DNA of 64,000 nucleotides from Diadophis punctatus similis (GCA_023053685.1 JALIGW010000002.1:43965778-44029777); one strand, 5' to 3'. Positions 12,544 through 39,875 are shown, numbered from the stretch's first letter. Numbers and translations are program-made. The notes: a model not told the origin generated them from the letters alone.

Positions 12544-13550
12544 TACCGTATTTTTCGGAGTATAAGATGCACCTTTTTACCCCCAAAAAGAGGGTGAAAA
12601 CTTGGGTACATCTTATACACCGAATGCAGCCTCACCCACCCAGCCACCCCACCCTTTGGCCTCTGTTTTCCAGCAATTTACCTGCTTGCAGCAGAGGGAA
12701 GAGCCTGTAATGCCAAGCAAGTCGGTAGAAGCTTCCCGACCTACAGTTGATTAGGTTTGCCACCTGGGAAAATGAAAGTGAAACTAACTGCAAAGAGGCA
12801 AATAGCTGGGAGAGACATGCAGATTTTTATTTTTTGCTGAACTGGATGGAAGGGGGTAAGTGAATAACTATAAATGTCTGTAGAATGTTCAAATTATTAG
12901 ACTTATTTTTTAAAGACTGCTTTATTATTGTTCTAGAGCCAGGGGTCTCCAACCTTGGCAACTTTAAGACTTGTGGACTTCAACTCCCAGAATTCAACAG
13001 CCAGCTTTGTTAGCTTTGCTGGCTGTGGAATTCTGGGAGTTGAAGTCCACAAGTCTTAAAGTTGCCAAGGTTGGAGATCCCTGTAAATCTAGACAACTTA
13101 ACAAAATAAAGCTTTTTAAAATAAATGCTTGCTCTGAAGAGGCCCAGTGCTATTGTATCTTCTTTTAAATAATAGAGAATAATGTATACTTCCAGAAATT
13201 TTAATTAATTTTAACAGCTCTGTACAAGTATAGTATGAAATGTAACAGTGTCCTGTTTAGTATTAGAGTTTAGTTACCTTGGAGTAGATCTATTTAAATA
13301 ATTGGGAAGAGTTAGTGTGACTACATTTAAGAAAACTTTCTGGCGTAATGTACATTTCTCCAATTCTTTGCTATTTCTATGGGTCAGGTACACATGCACA
13401 GAAATACACAGCAAACAGTGTATATCATCTGTGCTTTTTGCTGTTTGGCAAATTGCTTGGAAGCAGAGGCCTTTTTTCCTTGTTTTCCTCCCCCAAAACT
13501 AAGGTGCGTCTTATACTTCGGTGCATCTTATACTCTGAAAAAATACGGTA
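12544..13550 (+). mobile_element. TA-flanked TIR transposon, copy A (1.0 kb, non-coding)
   Basis: Starts TACCGTATTTTTCGGAG and ends CTCTGAAAAAATACGGTA; the TA at each end is the probable target duplication, suggesting a Tc1/mariner-like element. No transposase frame. The interior has a subterminal repeat (TCTTATAC…) and an embedded hAT MITE at 12940-13083. The near-identical copies at 24620 and 27445 are in the opposite orientation. Confidence 0.85.
12940..13083. mobile_element. palindromic hAT MITE (family H) nested in copy A
   Basis: CAGGGGTCTCCAACCTTGGC is mirrored by GCCAAGGTTGGAGATCCCTG. The two arms (GACTTGTGGACTTCAACTCC) meet at a GCTGGCTG loop, so almost the whole element folds into one hairpin. 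TCTAGA lies on both flanks. Confidence 0.85.
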
Positions 13551-14019
13551 ATCTGCACAGTGACTGATTTGTTTTTGCTGGGGTACATTTCTAGGAAGAG
13601 AACTTTTATCACGAGTCATACACACTCCTAAGTCTGTCTGGTGACAGGTCAGAAAAAAGATACAGCCTAACATTAAATAACTGAGAGCATCATCAGTCGC
13701 TCAGTATTCCAACAGCACTCACAGCTATTATCAGGAATTAGTGACATTTCTCTCACCGCCTATAAATTTCAAAGCCGCAATTTATCCGCAGTTTTCAGAT
13801 GATGGCTACTCTGAAAACTCAACAACTAATTTTAATTAAAAGTTAACAAAAGAAAATAACTATTCAAATAGGCTAACACATGAAAAATTAAATTAGAAGA
13901 AAGAGCATGAAATGTGAAACATTAGAAGTACGGTTGAGAAATTGGACTTTTACATGGCAGTAGATAACATCTACTTACATTGCATTCTAATGAGGTGTAA
14001 GTATATGTCATTTCAGGAT

Positions 14020-14800
14020 CTTAAACTATTTTATTTATTAAATTTATGTGCCACCCATCTCGTCAGGCAAAGCATGCAAATGCGAGTAGATAAATGGGTA
14101 CCACTTAAGTGGGAAAGTAACAGCACTCCGTGTTTCACCACACGTTCTGCACTGGGGTGTGGTGTCATGCTGGCCACTTGACCACGGAAACATCTTCAGA
14201 CACCACTGACTCAATGGCCTAGAAACAGAGATAAGTACCGCTCCCTAAAATCGGCTACAAATATTCTAGCAAAGTAAAAACCTGCAGGGACTCCTTTACC
14301 TTTGCCATCTTGTCAGAGACAAACATTAAACTAGTTCACATTAAAATAATAAAACAATAAATAAAAATAATAATAAATACCATTAAAAGAGGAGGCAAAC
14401 ATGAAGCACAAAGATAGAGGTCTTTCCTAATCCAATAGTCACCTCCGGAATGGTGCACCCCTGTAGGGGCCCTGGGTCAACTGGCAGAGCCAGATGTTCA
14501 GGCTCTTTCGGAAGGTCAGAAAGGTGGGTGCGGATCTCACCTCGGGCGGTACAATGTTCCAAAGGGCAGGAGCTATGGCAGAAAAAGTTATTCTCTTGGA
14601 CCCCATCAGTTGAAAATCTTTAACTGGTGGGGCCTGCAGCATGCCCCCTTCTGTCATCTAGGTGGGGTAGGCTATTCCTATCAAGGTCAAATGGTTCCTC
14701 GGGTAACCTTGACCCAAGCCAGGCAGGGCTTTAAAGGTGATAACCAATACCTTGAATTGCACCCAGAGGCAAACTGGCAGCCAATGCAACTCACAAACAG
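14020..14800 (-). mobile_element. L2-like LINE 3' fragment
   Basis: Minus-strand remnants read PALWNIVPPEVRSAPTFLTF…KSLNIWL, the ORF2 C-terminus. TATTTATTAAATTTATGTGCC marks the LINE tail side. Several frame breaks; not functional. Confidence 0.75.
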
Positions 14801-15079
14801 CAGTGTGTGCATATGTGTGTGTGGTGACCTCTGGGAAGGGAAAGATCATGGTACCCACAGACACTATCTCACCAACTCCTGTTTATGTTATGATACTCAA
14901 AATATTTAAATGGCTACACACTGGTTCACATAAAGAAAAATGTTAGGAAAGTATTTTTACCCCAGTTAACTGAGATTGCTGCATTATTTAAAATATCTCA
15001 ATCTAGAACTGAGTTGAACTTAATCACACTGCCCTTTTTTCTAGAATGAGAAATGTTGCTACTCATTCCCCAGCTTGTT

Positions 15080-15101
15080 CTCGTTCTCCCTCTCTCCCTC
15101 T

Positions 15102-15143
<42 letters not shown>
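15080..15143. repeat. (CT)n–(CA)n microsatellite
   Basis: CTCCCTCT repeats grade into about 15 CT units and then CACACACACA. Confidence 0.95.
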
Positions 15144-16254
15144 GCACGTGGTAGTAGATAGGATTGTACTGCCACTGAATCCGCCTTTTAGCATAGGCTT
15201 CTAGATTCCTTATGAGATATTTCTTTAATGAACTCTTGTGCTTTTTGAGGAAGGGACAGAGAAAAGTAATGTATTTTTACTATTCTGTACATCATATAAA
15301 ACCACTTAAAATATTTTTTCATGTTGACATGAAAAAGAATATGTAGCCTGTGAGTGACAATAAACAGCTAGGGCAACAATATCCCATTGGCTTTGAATCC
15401 ACTTGTGGCACATCAGCCAGACGGTCGCAAAAATGACTAATATTGTCCTTATAGTTAGCAAAAAATGTTTTGCATGGCTTGGCTATAACAAAGACATCTA
15501 TTCTTTTCTTTTAATAAAGACATTATCTTAAAAGCTCAATTAACCAATTCTAGGACGGGTGGTGGTGATCAATGTCTAGAGACTGTCATCTAGGGATGAC
15601 CATGGCATGTGGAAGATTGTGACTTCGAATATAAGAGGAATAAATAGTAAAAAGTGTCAATTAAAGAGATGTGTTGTGTGTATGTGAAACTTAAAAGTCT
15701 CCCAACAGGATTTAGTCGGAGCTCACTTTCTCCTGGTTTCTAGGCCAGCAGCTTAACTACTACAGCAACTGGTCATATAAAAGTCATTTAATAATTTTAA
15801 AAACAATTCCTTTCTTAAAGTGATGTATAACAAATAATATAGCAACAACAACAGAGTTGGAAGGGACTACTTCACTTAGGTGTCTCTCAATGAAATCAAA
15901 CTTTGTCATGTCATTGATGGAATAAGGACTCTTTGATGTCTGCTTATCCACTGGTTTCAGAAACCTGTTCTGAAGGACAGCTTAGCCCATTTTCTTTCTA
16001 CTGACTTACAGCACCCTGTAACATCTCTGTTAGCAAATTGACTTCAAATCACCATTACAATGATTATGTGATAGCAGAATATACAAACCTTGTAGGAAGA
16101 GAGCCATGTTAGGCTGTATTGGCAAATAATCAGGAGCCCAGGAGCGCCTTTTCTGCCTAAACAAATGCCATTTAATAAAATGCAATGTCATTTGTGAATG
16201 GGAAAAGGGGCCGATTTAAAACATGCAGAAATAGATAGAAATAACAGACTATGA

Positions 16255-16632
16255 CAGTGATGGCGAACCTTTTTTGGTTCGCGTGCCAAAAGGAGGGGGG
16301 AAATGTGGGGGATCACGTGTGTGCGTGCCCACACTCATAATTCCATGCACCCCCGCACGCATGACCCCCCCTGCTCCCAGCATGCAATGGCACGCCCATT
16401 TTTCGCTCTCCCCAGGCTCCAGAGCCTTTCTAGGAGCCTGGGGAGGGCGAAAATGGCCTTCCCACCCCCTCTGGAGGCTGGAAACAGCCTGTTTCCCAAC
16501 TCCCAGTGGGTCCAGAAGGCCCGAAAATCAGCCAGCTGGTGCACACATGCACGCCGGACCTGAGCTCGAGTGCCCACCGATATGGCTCCGCGTGCCACTT
16601 GTGGCACCCATGCCATAGGTTCGCCATCACGG
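16255..16632. mobile_element. hAT-like MITE (family J)
   Basis: Termini CAGTGATGGCGAACC and GGTTCGCCATCACGG; flanks GACTATGA/GACTATGC give a 7/8 target duplication. GC-rich body with CTGGGGAGGGCGAAAATG. It is very similar to the copy at 20257, implying recent spread. The open frames across it are incidental. Confidence 0.9.
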
Positions 16633-16659
16633 GACTATGCTAACTGCCGCCCTCTAGCG

Positions 16660-16791
16660 CAGGGATCTCCAACCTTGGCAACTTTAAGACTTGTGGACTT
16701 CAACTCCCAGAATTCCTCAGCCAGCTTTGCTGGCTGAGGAATTCTGGGAGTTGAAGTCCACAAGTCTTAAAGTTGCCAAGGTTGGAGCCTG
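16660..16791. mobile_element. palindromic hAT MITE (family H)
   Basis: Arms GGACTTCAACTCCCAGAATT and its complement surround AGCCAGCTTTGCTGGCT. It sits 28 bp from the family-J copy to its left and close to the TMEM232 promoter zone. Confidence 0.9.
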
Positions 16792-17089
16792 CAGGGATCC
16801 TCAGAAATTTTTCAGCTCAGAACCCTACCTTCACCTAAGCAAGCTCTCGTACTAACGTTACTGTTTTCTCGGCGCAGGGTGGAAGTGATTTTTCAGCGCT
16901 TTCTTCAGATATAGTTTCCACTCCCAGTACGAAGCAGGTCCGAACCCGCTTAACTTTCTCAACCACTCCACTCCGTGCTGCCCTTCACCTGGGCGGGCGT
17001 TAAGTAAGACGTGAAACAGCAGTTCAACGAACCAGCGCTAAGGACAGCTCTAACCGGGTTACCAGGCAATTTGCCGGGTTTAAAATCAT

Positions 17090-17345
17090 CCCCTTGGGAA
17101 GCTCCCGACTTTGGACCGCGTTCGTGACCGTCTTGTTAACTTACCGTACTCGTAGGAAGAGGCGAAAACGACAAGCGCCCAGGCCCTCGGCCCCAAGCGG
17201 TCTCCTTCGCGGGGTTTTAATGCGTCGTGGCGACCGTTGCCACGGACGCAGCAGGACGGGACTCCACGGAGTGGGAGAGGGGAAGCTCATCAGTACCGCT
17301 TGAGATCCCGGCTCCCTGGCGGCTATTCCTGCGCCGCGTTTTGTG
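17090..17345 (-). promoter_or_regulatory. TMEM232 promoter zone / small CpG-rich island
   Basis: CpG-dense sequence between AT-rich flanks, just upstream of and including the inferred first exon. It contains GTTGCCACGG at 17236, one perfect half-site of the RFX X-box (GTTGCC) with a weak second half; RFX sites are expected in genes of ciliated cells and testis. No TATA box seen. The transcription start is not defined by sequence alone. Confidence 0.5.
17145..17300 (-). other. TMEM232: TMEM232 non-coding first exon (5' UTR), 5' end approximate
   Basis: A minus-strand donor …AGTACG|GTAAGT ends at 17145 in the CpG-rich zone and can splice to the acceptor just upstream of the ATG exon at 9952. 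A second, weaker donor (CCCAG|GTGAAG) lies near 16990. Position and strand fit a first exon; transcript data would be needed to confirm. Confidence 0.5.
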
Positions 17346-17349
17346 TATG

Positions 17350-17897
17350 ACGCTGCTGTAAGCTATGTGTAGCGAGGATCAATATCGGGATTGTTTTAAT
17401 GACAAAATGTAGTTTGTTTCATCTTTCACTGCGTTTTTTCTGGTCTTTGCGAACTCAAGGCAATAGACACGGAAGGAGGCGGAGGTGGTCTGTCTTCTTG
17501 GGAATTTAAGTATTTTAAACAAATGCACCCCACCCCAATAAATAGAGGGGGGTGAATCCAAAATAAATTAGCCTTTGTTTTCAGAAGTACCACGAACCTA
17601 TTTCTTTCTTCCTCCTGAATAGATGACCAATATTAACTCTTAGATTCACAAATGCAATTCTGGTAAACCACTTGGGTGACGTAGCTTACCTAATTTTGTA
17701 TTTATCTGCTTCTTCCCTGAGCCCCTTTTTGTACTATTTATCTGAAAAGTTCTTGGAACATTTACGCATTCATTTCTCAGCAATGGATGGGGTGCGAGTG
17801 GGGGTTTCCTTTAAAATTATAGACAAAAAAAGGAGGTCCACCAATGTAGTCAAATGTTACCCAGAAAGTTTATAGGATTTCTATCAAAAATCAGTAG
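17350..17897. other. intergenic spacer between TMEM232 and SLC25A46
   Basis: AT-rich sequence without a recognised gene or repeat; one short C-rich patch (CACCCCACCCC) at 17525. Confidence 0.5.
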
Positions 17898-17898
17898 T

Positions 17899-18252
17899 AC
17901 AGGTAGTCGACGACTTGCAATTATTCGTTTAGTGACCATTTGAAGTTACAACAGCACTGAAAAAAAGTAGTGTATGCCCATTTTTCATACTTTGGCCTTT
18001 GAAACATGCTCATGATCAAAATTCAAATGTTTGGCAACTGGCATGTATTTATGATGGTTGCAATGTCCTGGGGTCAGATGGTCACCTTTTGTGACCTCCT
18101 GACAAGCAAAGTCAGTGGGTAAGCCAGATTCACTTAACAGCCGTGTTACTAACTTAACAACTGTAGTGATTCACTTAACAACTGTTACAAGATTGATTGT
18201 AAAAATATCAGTTTTGTTTAGCAAAAGAAATTGTGGGCTCAATTGTGGTTAC
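17899..18252. mobile_element. Tc1/mariner-like MITE (family L)
   Basis: Begins TACAGGTAGTCGACGACTTG and contains CAAAGTCAGTGGG, GTTACTAACTTAACAAC and CTCAATTGTGGTTACA. The right terminus is truncated. It lies in the spacer between the two divergent promoters. Confidence 0.8.
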
Positions 18253-18639
18253 ATGTAGCACATATATCATCTACTAGAATACATGATTTACAATATTGTA
18301 ATGGCTTTTGATTGCTAGGAAAATTCCTCTTGAGTAAAAATAATAATTTGAACATAAACTGAAATACCCCGTCTATTTTAATATCTTCAACCACAAATAT
18401 TTCAGACAGATCAAGTTTCAATACATTTTTCTCTCTATTTAGAATATAATAGAATATTCTTTATTGGCCAAATGTATTGGATAACCAAATAATTTGTCTC
18501 CAGTACATAAGCTTTCAGTGTACATACAAAGCAATATCATGAGACACCAATAATATAAAGTAATAGGAAAGATGAGAAGGGTAATAGTAATACAGCCCTA
18601 CTACATAGGTAATTTTCCTTAGACATAAGACAGTGCTGT

Positions 18640-18888
18640 GAGAATTAGGTGTGCAGCCGAGTGAATTCCCAGTCCTAACCAACTACCCTCAACTTCCCGG
18701 TAGTCGCCAAGCTCGGACGAACCCTACGCTCCTAGCTGGGCGAAGTCATATCGCTCGGCAAGCCATCGGGGTTTGCTTCCGGTTGACACCAGGAAGTGAA
18801 GATTAGAAATTGGGAGTCGCAGCTCTTGGTTCTCCCCGCTTCTGTCTCTTTGCTTGTTTTTCCCGATCCTGCTTGCTTTCGCTGCCCA
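18640..18888 (+). promoter_or_regulatory. SLC25A46: SLC25A46 promoter and 5' UTR
   Basis: TATA-less, CpG-rich block directly upstream of the start codon. Two ETS-type motifs (CTTCCGG at 18776 and AGGAAGTG at 18791) are typical of broadly expressed mitochondrial genes. The CpG-rich zone continues through exon 1 to about 19270. Confidence 0.6.
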
Positions 18889-33579
<14,691 letters not shown>

Positions 33580-35600
33580 TAACTAGTGGACATGGCCATT
33601 TAGTTGGCTACATTTTCAGAAAATAAGTACAGTAGTGAAATTGAAAGATTAAATATATATATAGTAATGGTTCCTTCGTAAATAAAAACAAAGGCAAACT
33701 TTTCCTTTACACAGGCTAAGGTAATAGGAAATTGAAATGCATAGATCAACACAAGGCTTTTAAAATATTCAAATGTAAATACAATATTAAAAGGCATTTT
33801 ATAAATCTCTGCAAAGTATGATTTTCAGAATGATGATAATTAGTAGGTACAATTCCACTGGCAATTTCTGCTGCATAACTATTAGAAATAAACAATAGCT
33901 ACATAGAAGTAAATCTGTGTTCTATTTAAAGCCTTGTCTCTTCCTAGAGGCACCTGCACTGAAGATTATTAATGTGAAATTAATTTGGCAGTCTTGGAAT
34001 AAACTGAGAAAACAATGTACTTTGTCAGTTTCGTTGAAGGACTTTTCACATAATTGCTGTAAACAATATTGCTAATATCAATAATGCAAACGTAAACAGC
34101 ATTTTTACACCCTGTACTCTTGTTTTACAGTGTAACCCACCCACCCCTGCATTGTGTTGAATAAACAGTTTGTGGTACCCCTTCCCCCCAAAAAAATCAA
34201 AACTGAAAATTGTTCCGTTACTTGCCTAAAAGGAAACTGGTCGGAATTGTTCTACTTAATTGCTGAGAAGAATATTTGTTATAGTTGGCACTACTAGAAT
34301 TGTTCGTGCAATATTGGAATGTGCCTCACCGCAATATGATCTCAAAAGAATGTCATACGTGGGTGTTAATTTAGCTTTCTACTCTCCCTATGACAACATC
34401 AAAATACTTTCCAGTGCAGGTTGAGTTCAATTGAAGTAAATATAGTCCAAATAAATATAAGTTACATATAACAAGGAATTTGTGTTGATATTGTAAATCT
34501 CTCAGCACAATATCAAAGCTTTTAATTAAAGCCATTATTAATTTGAAATACCCCATTTCAAATGTGAAACAGGCGGGAAATACTTTACACTTGGAAGCAC
34601 AGTGGTTTAAACTCCGAACAGTGCTGTTTTAAACTAAGAACAGAAATGTTTCAAACTCAAAACACTTCAAAAGTGATCAAAATAACCCACTTTCCACTTG
34701 ACAGTTGTTTTACACTAGAATGGCATTTTGAATTCAAACGGGGTTTAATTGGAAATTGTTGCACATCTCTAATTGTTTTCAAATTCTAGTCTAAAGTAGA
34801 AGAGAGGTTGCTTTCACTATTGCTGATATTTTTTTTCAAGAATTGAACTGAAATTCATCTGAGAAATCTGGCTGAATTTGATTATATTCCCCAACCACAG
34901 CATATATTGTAATTTTAGCTATTTAAATCCTTGCTTATTTTTTTTTCCTGGAATAGCTGGGTGTAGAGCAGAATTATTTTGCCTATCAGTATAATATGCA
35001 ACTCTGGACTTCAGTTCCCTTTTAAAATGACATAATTTTTTCAAAAACCTAATACATTCAATGTCTATATGCTTCTGGGTCCAAGCTTGATCTAATGGAA
35101 AATGTAGAAAGATGTATGTAACAATGCATAAGTCCTTTGGAAAAGTTCCTGTCCCTTCCAGCAATCAGTGTGTGGTAAAAGTCTAGCTGTATCTATGAAT
35201 CTACAAAACAATATTTCAGTTCAAAATTTATGTACAAAATTCAAATCTATGGGATAACACCTACTAAACACACTCATGAATTATGAAGCACATCAAATTA
35301 CTTTTGAAAAGAAATTGAAATGGAACAAGCTAATCTTGTTAATTTTTGTAGTTATCAAAGAATTGCTATGAGAATTGAAGACATCAGGCAATTTGTTTTG
35401 TATTCAGACTGTTTTGCCAAAATAAATGTTCCAAACAAATGAATTGAGAAGAGGGTAATAGTAACACATTTCAGCTTTTCAATGTATCTCATAGATGTAA
35501 TTTTTTCACAATGCTTCTGCTAGGTTGAATGCAACAGTCCTAAAGGAATTGTACACTTTATAAGCTCTAATAAATATAAAATGTGCTGTGATGAACTTGT
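33580..35600 (+). other. SLC25A46: SLC25A46 3' UTR with candidate polyadenylation signals
   Basis: AATAAA occurs at 33887, 33998, 34160, 35421 and 35569. The one at 34160 (GTTGAATAAACAG) precedes a T/G-rich stretch; the one at 35569 is followed by TGTGCTGTGATG, a good downstream element. Several 3' ends are therefore possible. No repeat recognised in this segment. Confidence 0.55.
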
Positions 35601-36176
35601 GGATCCCTCAGTTTACAAAATATGTTTATCAGAATTCTGGAGAAAATTTAAATAAAAATCAACATAAATTTTGTTTGACATATTGGAAAAATATTTGGGT
35701 TATGTGTGTAATTAAGCTCTATGTCAACTTTAATGTATTACTACGGTATACTCAAAAAGGTCAGGTTTGGGGAGACGTTCATTATTAGTCAAATTTTTAA
35801 ATCATGCTGAAAATAGAAGTATTTCAAAGGAACTTGGTATTGAACATTTTTATACAATAAGATATAAAATGTCATCCTTGGTTCTATGAGGAAACCTTTA
35901 ATGCAGTAATATGTTCTAATCTAAGGCAATACTGTGAGTAAATTTCTTAGAAAATGCTGGCTTCCTTGTTATTGTAAATATTTATTGTGTGCTTAGTGCA
36001 AACAGCTAAAAAAAAACAGGAAAAAATACAAAAGTGTCTTATGATAGATTTTCATAACTTCACTAGTCTTTTAATATGTCCAAAATATGATAATTAGTTA
36101 TTTGTTTTATTATTTATTAATTAGTTATTTCTCAGTTATTCTCAACTGAGAAAATTTGTTCTTTGATCCATTGACC

Positions 36177-36198
36177 GGGGGGGTGGGGGTGGGGTTGG
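36177..36198 (+). repeat. G-rich tract, G-quadruplex candidate
   Basis: Runs of 7, 5 and 4 G separated by single T residues, followed by TTGG. Confidence 0.7.
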
Positions 36199-37079
36199 CT
36201 ATCCTGATATTGTCAGAAACATCACATTTTGAAAGCATCAATACACTTTCTATCCTCCTTCCAAACTCAACTTTAATATATTGTCAGGGAAAATAATTGC
36301 CTACACAATTCTGATCTTTGTAGCTACAAACACAATCCTGCATCTGTGTATCTTTTCCAAGGCTTTCATTATTTGTCTATCAAGTGCTGGTCTGTGGCAT
36401 ATTTATTGATTGATTGCTGATTTTCTTATTTCAATGATTTCATTGTCAAATTTTGGTGCATAATAAATCTTATTCTATATTAATATTTTATATAGAATAA
36501 TATTAAAACAATTTTAACTTTGGCTCAGCCTTAGGGGTATGAATTTCAGCCCTAAAATGCCTATATCAATTCCACATATTAAAATGCTATGGTGTTTATT
36601 TCTCTGAGAAACTGCAACTTGCACTTACAGTATGTATCAGAATTTAATTTATTTAAGGAAGGATCAAGCAGGATCTACCTTCCAGTAATTAAAATTCATT
36701 ATGCCACAACCTATTTTCTGGGATGATAAAGATATCTATGTGACAATTTTCTGTTACTTTCATCCATATTTTCCTTCAGCCTTGTCAGGCTAAATGAACC
36801 CACTCCATCCAATATGTTTTTCTAAATATTTAATTTTTAGTTCACTGATTACCTGTAATGATATGTAAAAATGACCTTGAGAGGCAGGGAGAGGGGGCCA
36901 CAGCCAGGGGAATGATGGGATAAGAGGCAGTTTAGCTTGCAGAAGCAATGAGGGCATGGCAAATATCTCAGAAGGGATCCTTTCTAGTTTCTTAGGCTTT
37001 AAAGATGACAATGGATAAATACACTTTCAGATTTGCAAGATTTGATTAATGTAACTTTACAATAAAGTAAAATTAGTTA

Positions 37080-37400
37080 ATCTGGGCATGCTTTCTGTCT
37101 GGACTGCCGTGCAAGGCTGACAGCATCCTTAGTGCCCATCTCTGAACCTGCTTGGATTCCATTTGTGTTCCATTCATTTTAAATGATCAGAACTGTACAC
37201 TATACTCAACATGTGGTCAGACCAATAAGAAACAAAGTACTATTTTATGAGATTTATGAGATACTTCTGTTAATGAAGCATAAAATTAAGTTTTTCTTTT
37301 TTGCAACTATCACTTTGTTCACTCATATTTGGTTAGTAATCAATTACAGTTCTAAGTTCTTTTTCACAAATATTGCTGTCATACCAAACATTTCCCACTC
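37080..37400 (-). mobile_element. CR1 LINE fragment, decayed
   Basis: CATCTCTGAACCTGCTTGG and ATTCATTTTAAATGATCAGAAC…GTACACTATACTCAACATGTGG match the reverse of a CR1-like 3' region. The flanking 37500-37840 is unidentified. Confidence 0.5.
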
Positions 37401-38181
37401 TAGGTATTATTTCTTTCACTTACATAAAATAATTTTGTCTCTGTTAAATTTAATTATAAGATTCAATCCATTTATATAAACTACCAATGAAATTGTACAA
37501 TTTATTTCTGATGTCTAATGGATTAGAGATCCCCTATGCAAATAAGTAAACCTCTCTAAATATTGACAAAGGCTAAATAAAGGAAACCTCTCAGTATCGC
37601 TATCCATCCTGAAGCTCTGACCTTCCTTCAAAGAGTCATTGACAATGATTACTAACATGCATGAGCAAGTGTCAGCCTTCTTCTTACCTCTCATATTGAT
37701 TGTCATTGTGACTCTCTTGGTTCTTGTGTGAGTCATTGCAGTACATCTAACAAGGAAAGTGGTTAATCTTAATAGCCACTTCAGCCAGGTTTCTGTCAGA
37801 ACAATATTTCTTTTCACCAGGAAGGTGTAGCACATTATATAGCCAGATACTATAACACTGTGACTACACCAACCTTTTTGCTTAATGTGAACTTAGTCTT
37901 CTACTGTGTTAAGGAAGTCATATAATTATAGTATGGTCATGAAAATTTTCCTGAATAGAATAATTCAGAGACTCAAAACAATATCTTCATATCTATCTGG
38001 CAGTCTAGCCTGGGATGTAAAAGCTCAGGCTCACAAACTTTCCAGATGGATTAATATATGTATAAAACAAGCCTCTGACACACAGAATAAATTTACCTCA
38101 CAGACCCACCCAAGCCTATCCCACTAGAATTCCAATCATTTTAGTTGCTTTCAACTTAAACACTCCTCTAGAAACATCTTC

Positions 38182-38315
38182 CAGAGATCTCCAACCTTGG
38201 TAATTTTAAGCCTGGAGGACTTCAACTCCCAGAATTCCCCAGTCAGCAAAACTGGCTGGGGAATTATGGGAGTTGAAGTCCTCCAGGCTTAAAGTTACCA
38301 AGGTTGGAGACCCTG
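38182..38315. mobile_element. palindromic hAT MITE (family H)
   Basis: CAGAGATCTCCAACCTTGG…CCAAGGTTGGAGACCCTG with arms GGAGGACTTCAACTCCCAG; the loop contains CAGTCAGCAAAACTGGCTG. Confidence 0.88.
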
Positions 38316-38639
38316 ATATACAACTGCAACATAGTATGTATTTTCTTTTATTAGGTGCTACAAGCTTAATTCTTATACCTTATTCAAAGCAACCTTAAGC
38401 AGGAGAAGTGTGATAAGGACTTGTGGGGGAGGGTGCTTCTAATAGGAGCTCCCATTCTTAAAGACAGTTCCTGTGCATCCCACTTTTTCAGATGCTCTGG
38501 CTCCACACTAGGTTAACATTGGGCTTACCGTATCATGAAAGTCCACTTTGGTAGTAGAGCACCAGCCTGCCCAAACAGCATCAGGGAAGGAAGGTATTTA
38601 GAGTTAAAACATTGATAAAATACACTGATGTATGTATGT

Positions 38640-38790
38640 TGTTTATATGTTTTTTAAACTGTTTTTAAAAATTGCTTTTTTAATGATTTGTTTGGAGTTT
38701 TCATAAAATGTTGTACACCGCCCTGAGTCATGAGGGAGTAGGACGGCATAGAAAAACTAACAAATAAATAAATAAAACAATCCTGTTTGC
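38640..38790 (+). mobile_element. L2-like LINE 3' tail
   Basis: GTACACCGCCCTGAGTC…GGACGGCATAGAAAAAC followed by (AAATA)n, the standard 3' end of the squamate L2 group. Confidence 0.75.
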
Positions 38791-39084
38791 TAAAAGGGCT
38801 AAATTTTCCTTTAAAATGGATTAACAGTGCCCAATTAGCTCATCTTGCATCTCTGTTTGGCAAGCAATTCTGAAATTATATGCGGTAATTATGTAATCTG
38901 CTTAAGAGTTGTTTTGCTATTGTTCTTGAACATAAAGATGCTAGAGACTAAGGTTTTAATTTAAGTACTAGAAATACTTACAGCCACTTAAGTATTTCTG
39001 TTATTATCCCACACTGATATGGCTCTGGGTCTTTTAATAATGCTTATTTGATCTCCTCCACACCAAACTTGTCCTTGTGTGTCT

Positions 39085-39330
39085 ATTTTGTGTGTATTCA
39101 TGCATGCACACTTGCCTTCAAATCAGTCCTAACTCTTAAGAAAGGACAAGTCGATGCAGTTTTCTTAGCAACATTTTCTTTTGCCTTCTTCCCAGAACTA
39201 AGAGGGAGTGACTGGCCTAAGGTTACCCAACTGGCTTTGTGGCTAAGGCGGGATAAGAATTTGCAAGCTCAGGTATTTCGCCTGGTATTTTTAAGTACCA
39301 CATCAAATCAGCTCTCATTTCCCATAAAAC
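39085..39330 (-). mobile_element. degenerate tRNA-derived SINE
   Basis: CCTAAGGTTACCCAACTGGCTTTGTGGC…GGCGGGATAAGAATTTG looks like an old SINE of the MIR/tRNA type in reverse orientation. The 128-residue frame over it (39048-39434) is not a recognisable protein. Confidence 0.35.
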
Positions 39331-39365
39331 TAAGAACTTCTGGGAATTATACAGTTTTTATTCCT

Positions 39366-39740
39366 TTTTTTTATAAAATAATTTTTATTGAGATATTTAC
39401 ATTTAAAAAAACATACAAAAGAAAACATTTATGACAATAACAAATACATTACAAACATATAGAAACATAAAAAGCGCATACAGCTATAAAACTGTCAATC
39501 TCTATAGTTTATCTTACGGCAAATATGTATTAGCAATCTATTTCTATATAGTTTTCAACTTTTTATCTTGTATTTTTTGTAGTACGTATTATATATCAAT
39601 AGTAGTAGTGATAATATTGACGATAATATTGATAGTAATACAATAATAATAACATTAATGATAATAATAATAGTAATAATAATACAGAAAAATAAGGTAT
39701 TCTTTTTAGTTTTGTAATATTATACATATTACATCATACA
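39366..39740 (-). mobile_element. 5'-truncated retroelement insertion with 18-bp target duplication
   Basis: TATACAGTTTTTATTCCT is repeated exactly at 39348-39365 and 39741-39758. The insert begins with poly-T (poly-A on the minus strand) and ends in an (AAT)n-rich stretch. It looks like the 3' end of a LINE inserted by target-primed reverse transcription. Confidence 0.85.
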
Positions 39741-39875
39741 TATACAGTTTTTATTCCTAAATAAAGTCTTTGTGTATCATTCTTTTTTATGGAACAAATA
39801 ATTGTAGTAGTTGTTTTGAGTGTGTTTCTTCTTGGAGTCATACATCAAATGTTGGCTAATATTAAGATAGATAAA

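Noticed and set aside
16274..16630. Overlapping open frames on both strands near 16300 and 20300.
   Set aside because: They are GC-rich frames of non-coding family-J MITEs and recur wherever the element occurs.
18796..18888. Upstream in-frame ATG extending SLC25A46 by 31 residues.
   Set aside because: The extension lies in 5' UTR-like sequence, and the conserved protein start is MHPRRP at 18889.
39048..39434. A 128-codon open frame, the longest in its region.
   Set aside because: It overlies an old SINE and a retroinsertion boundary; no homology seen and no splice or start context.
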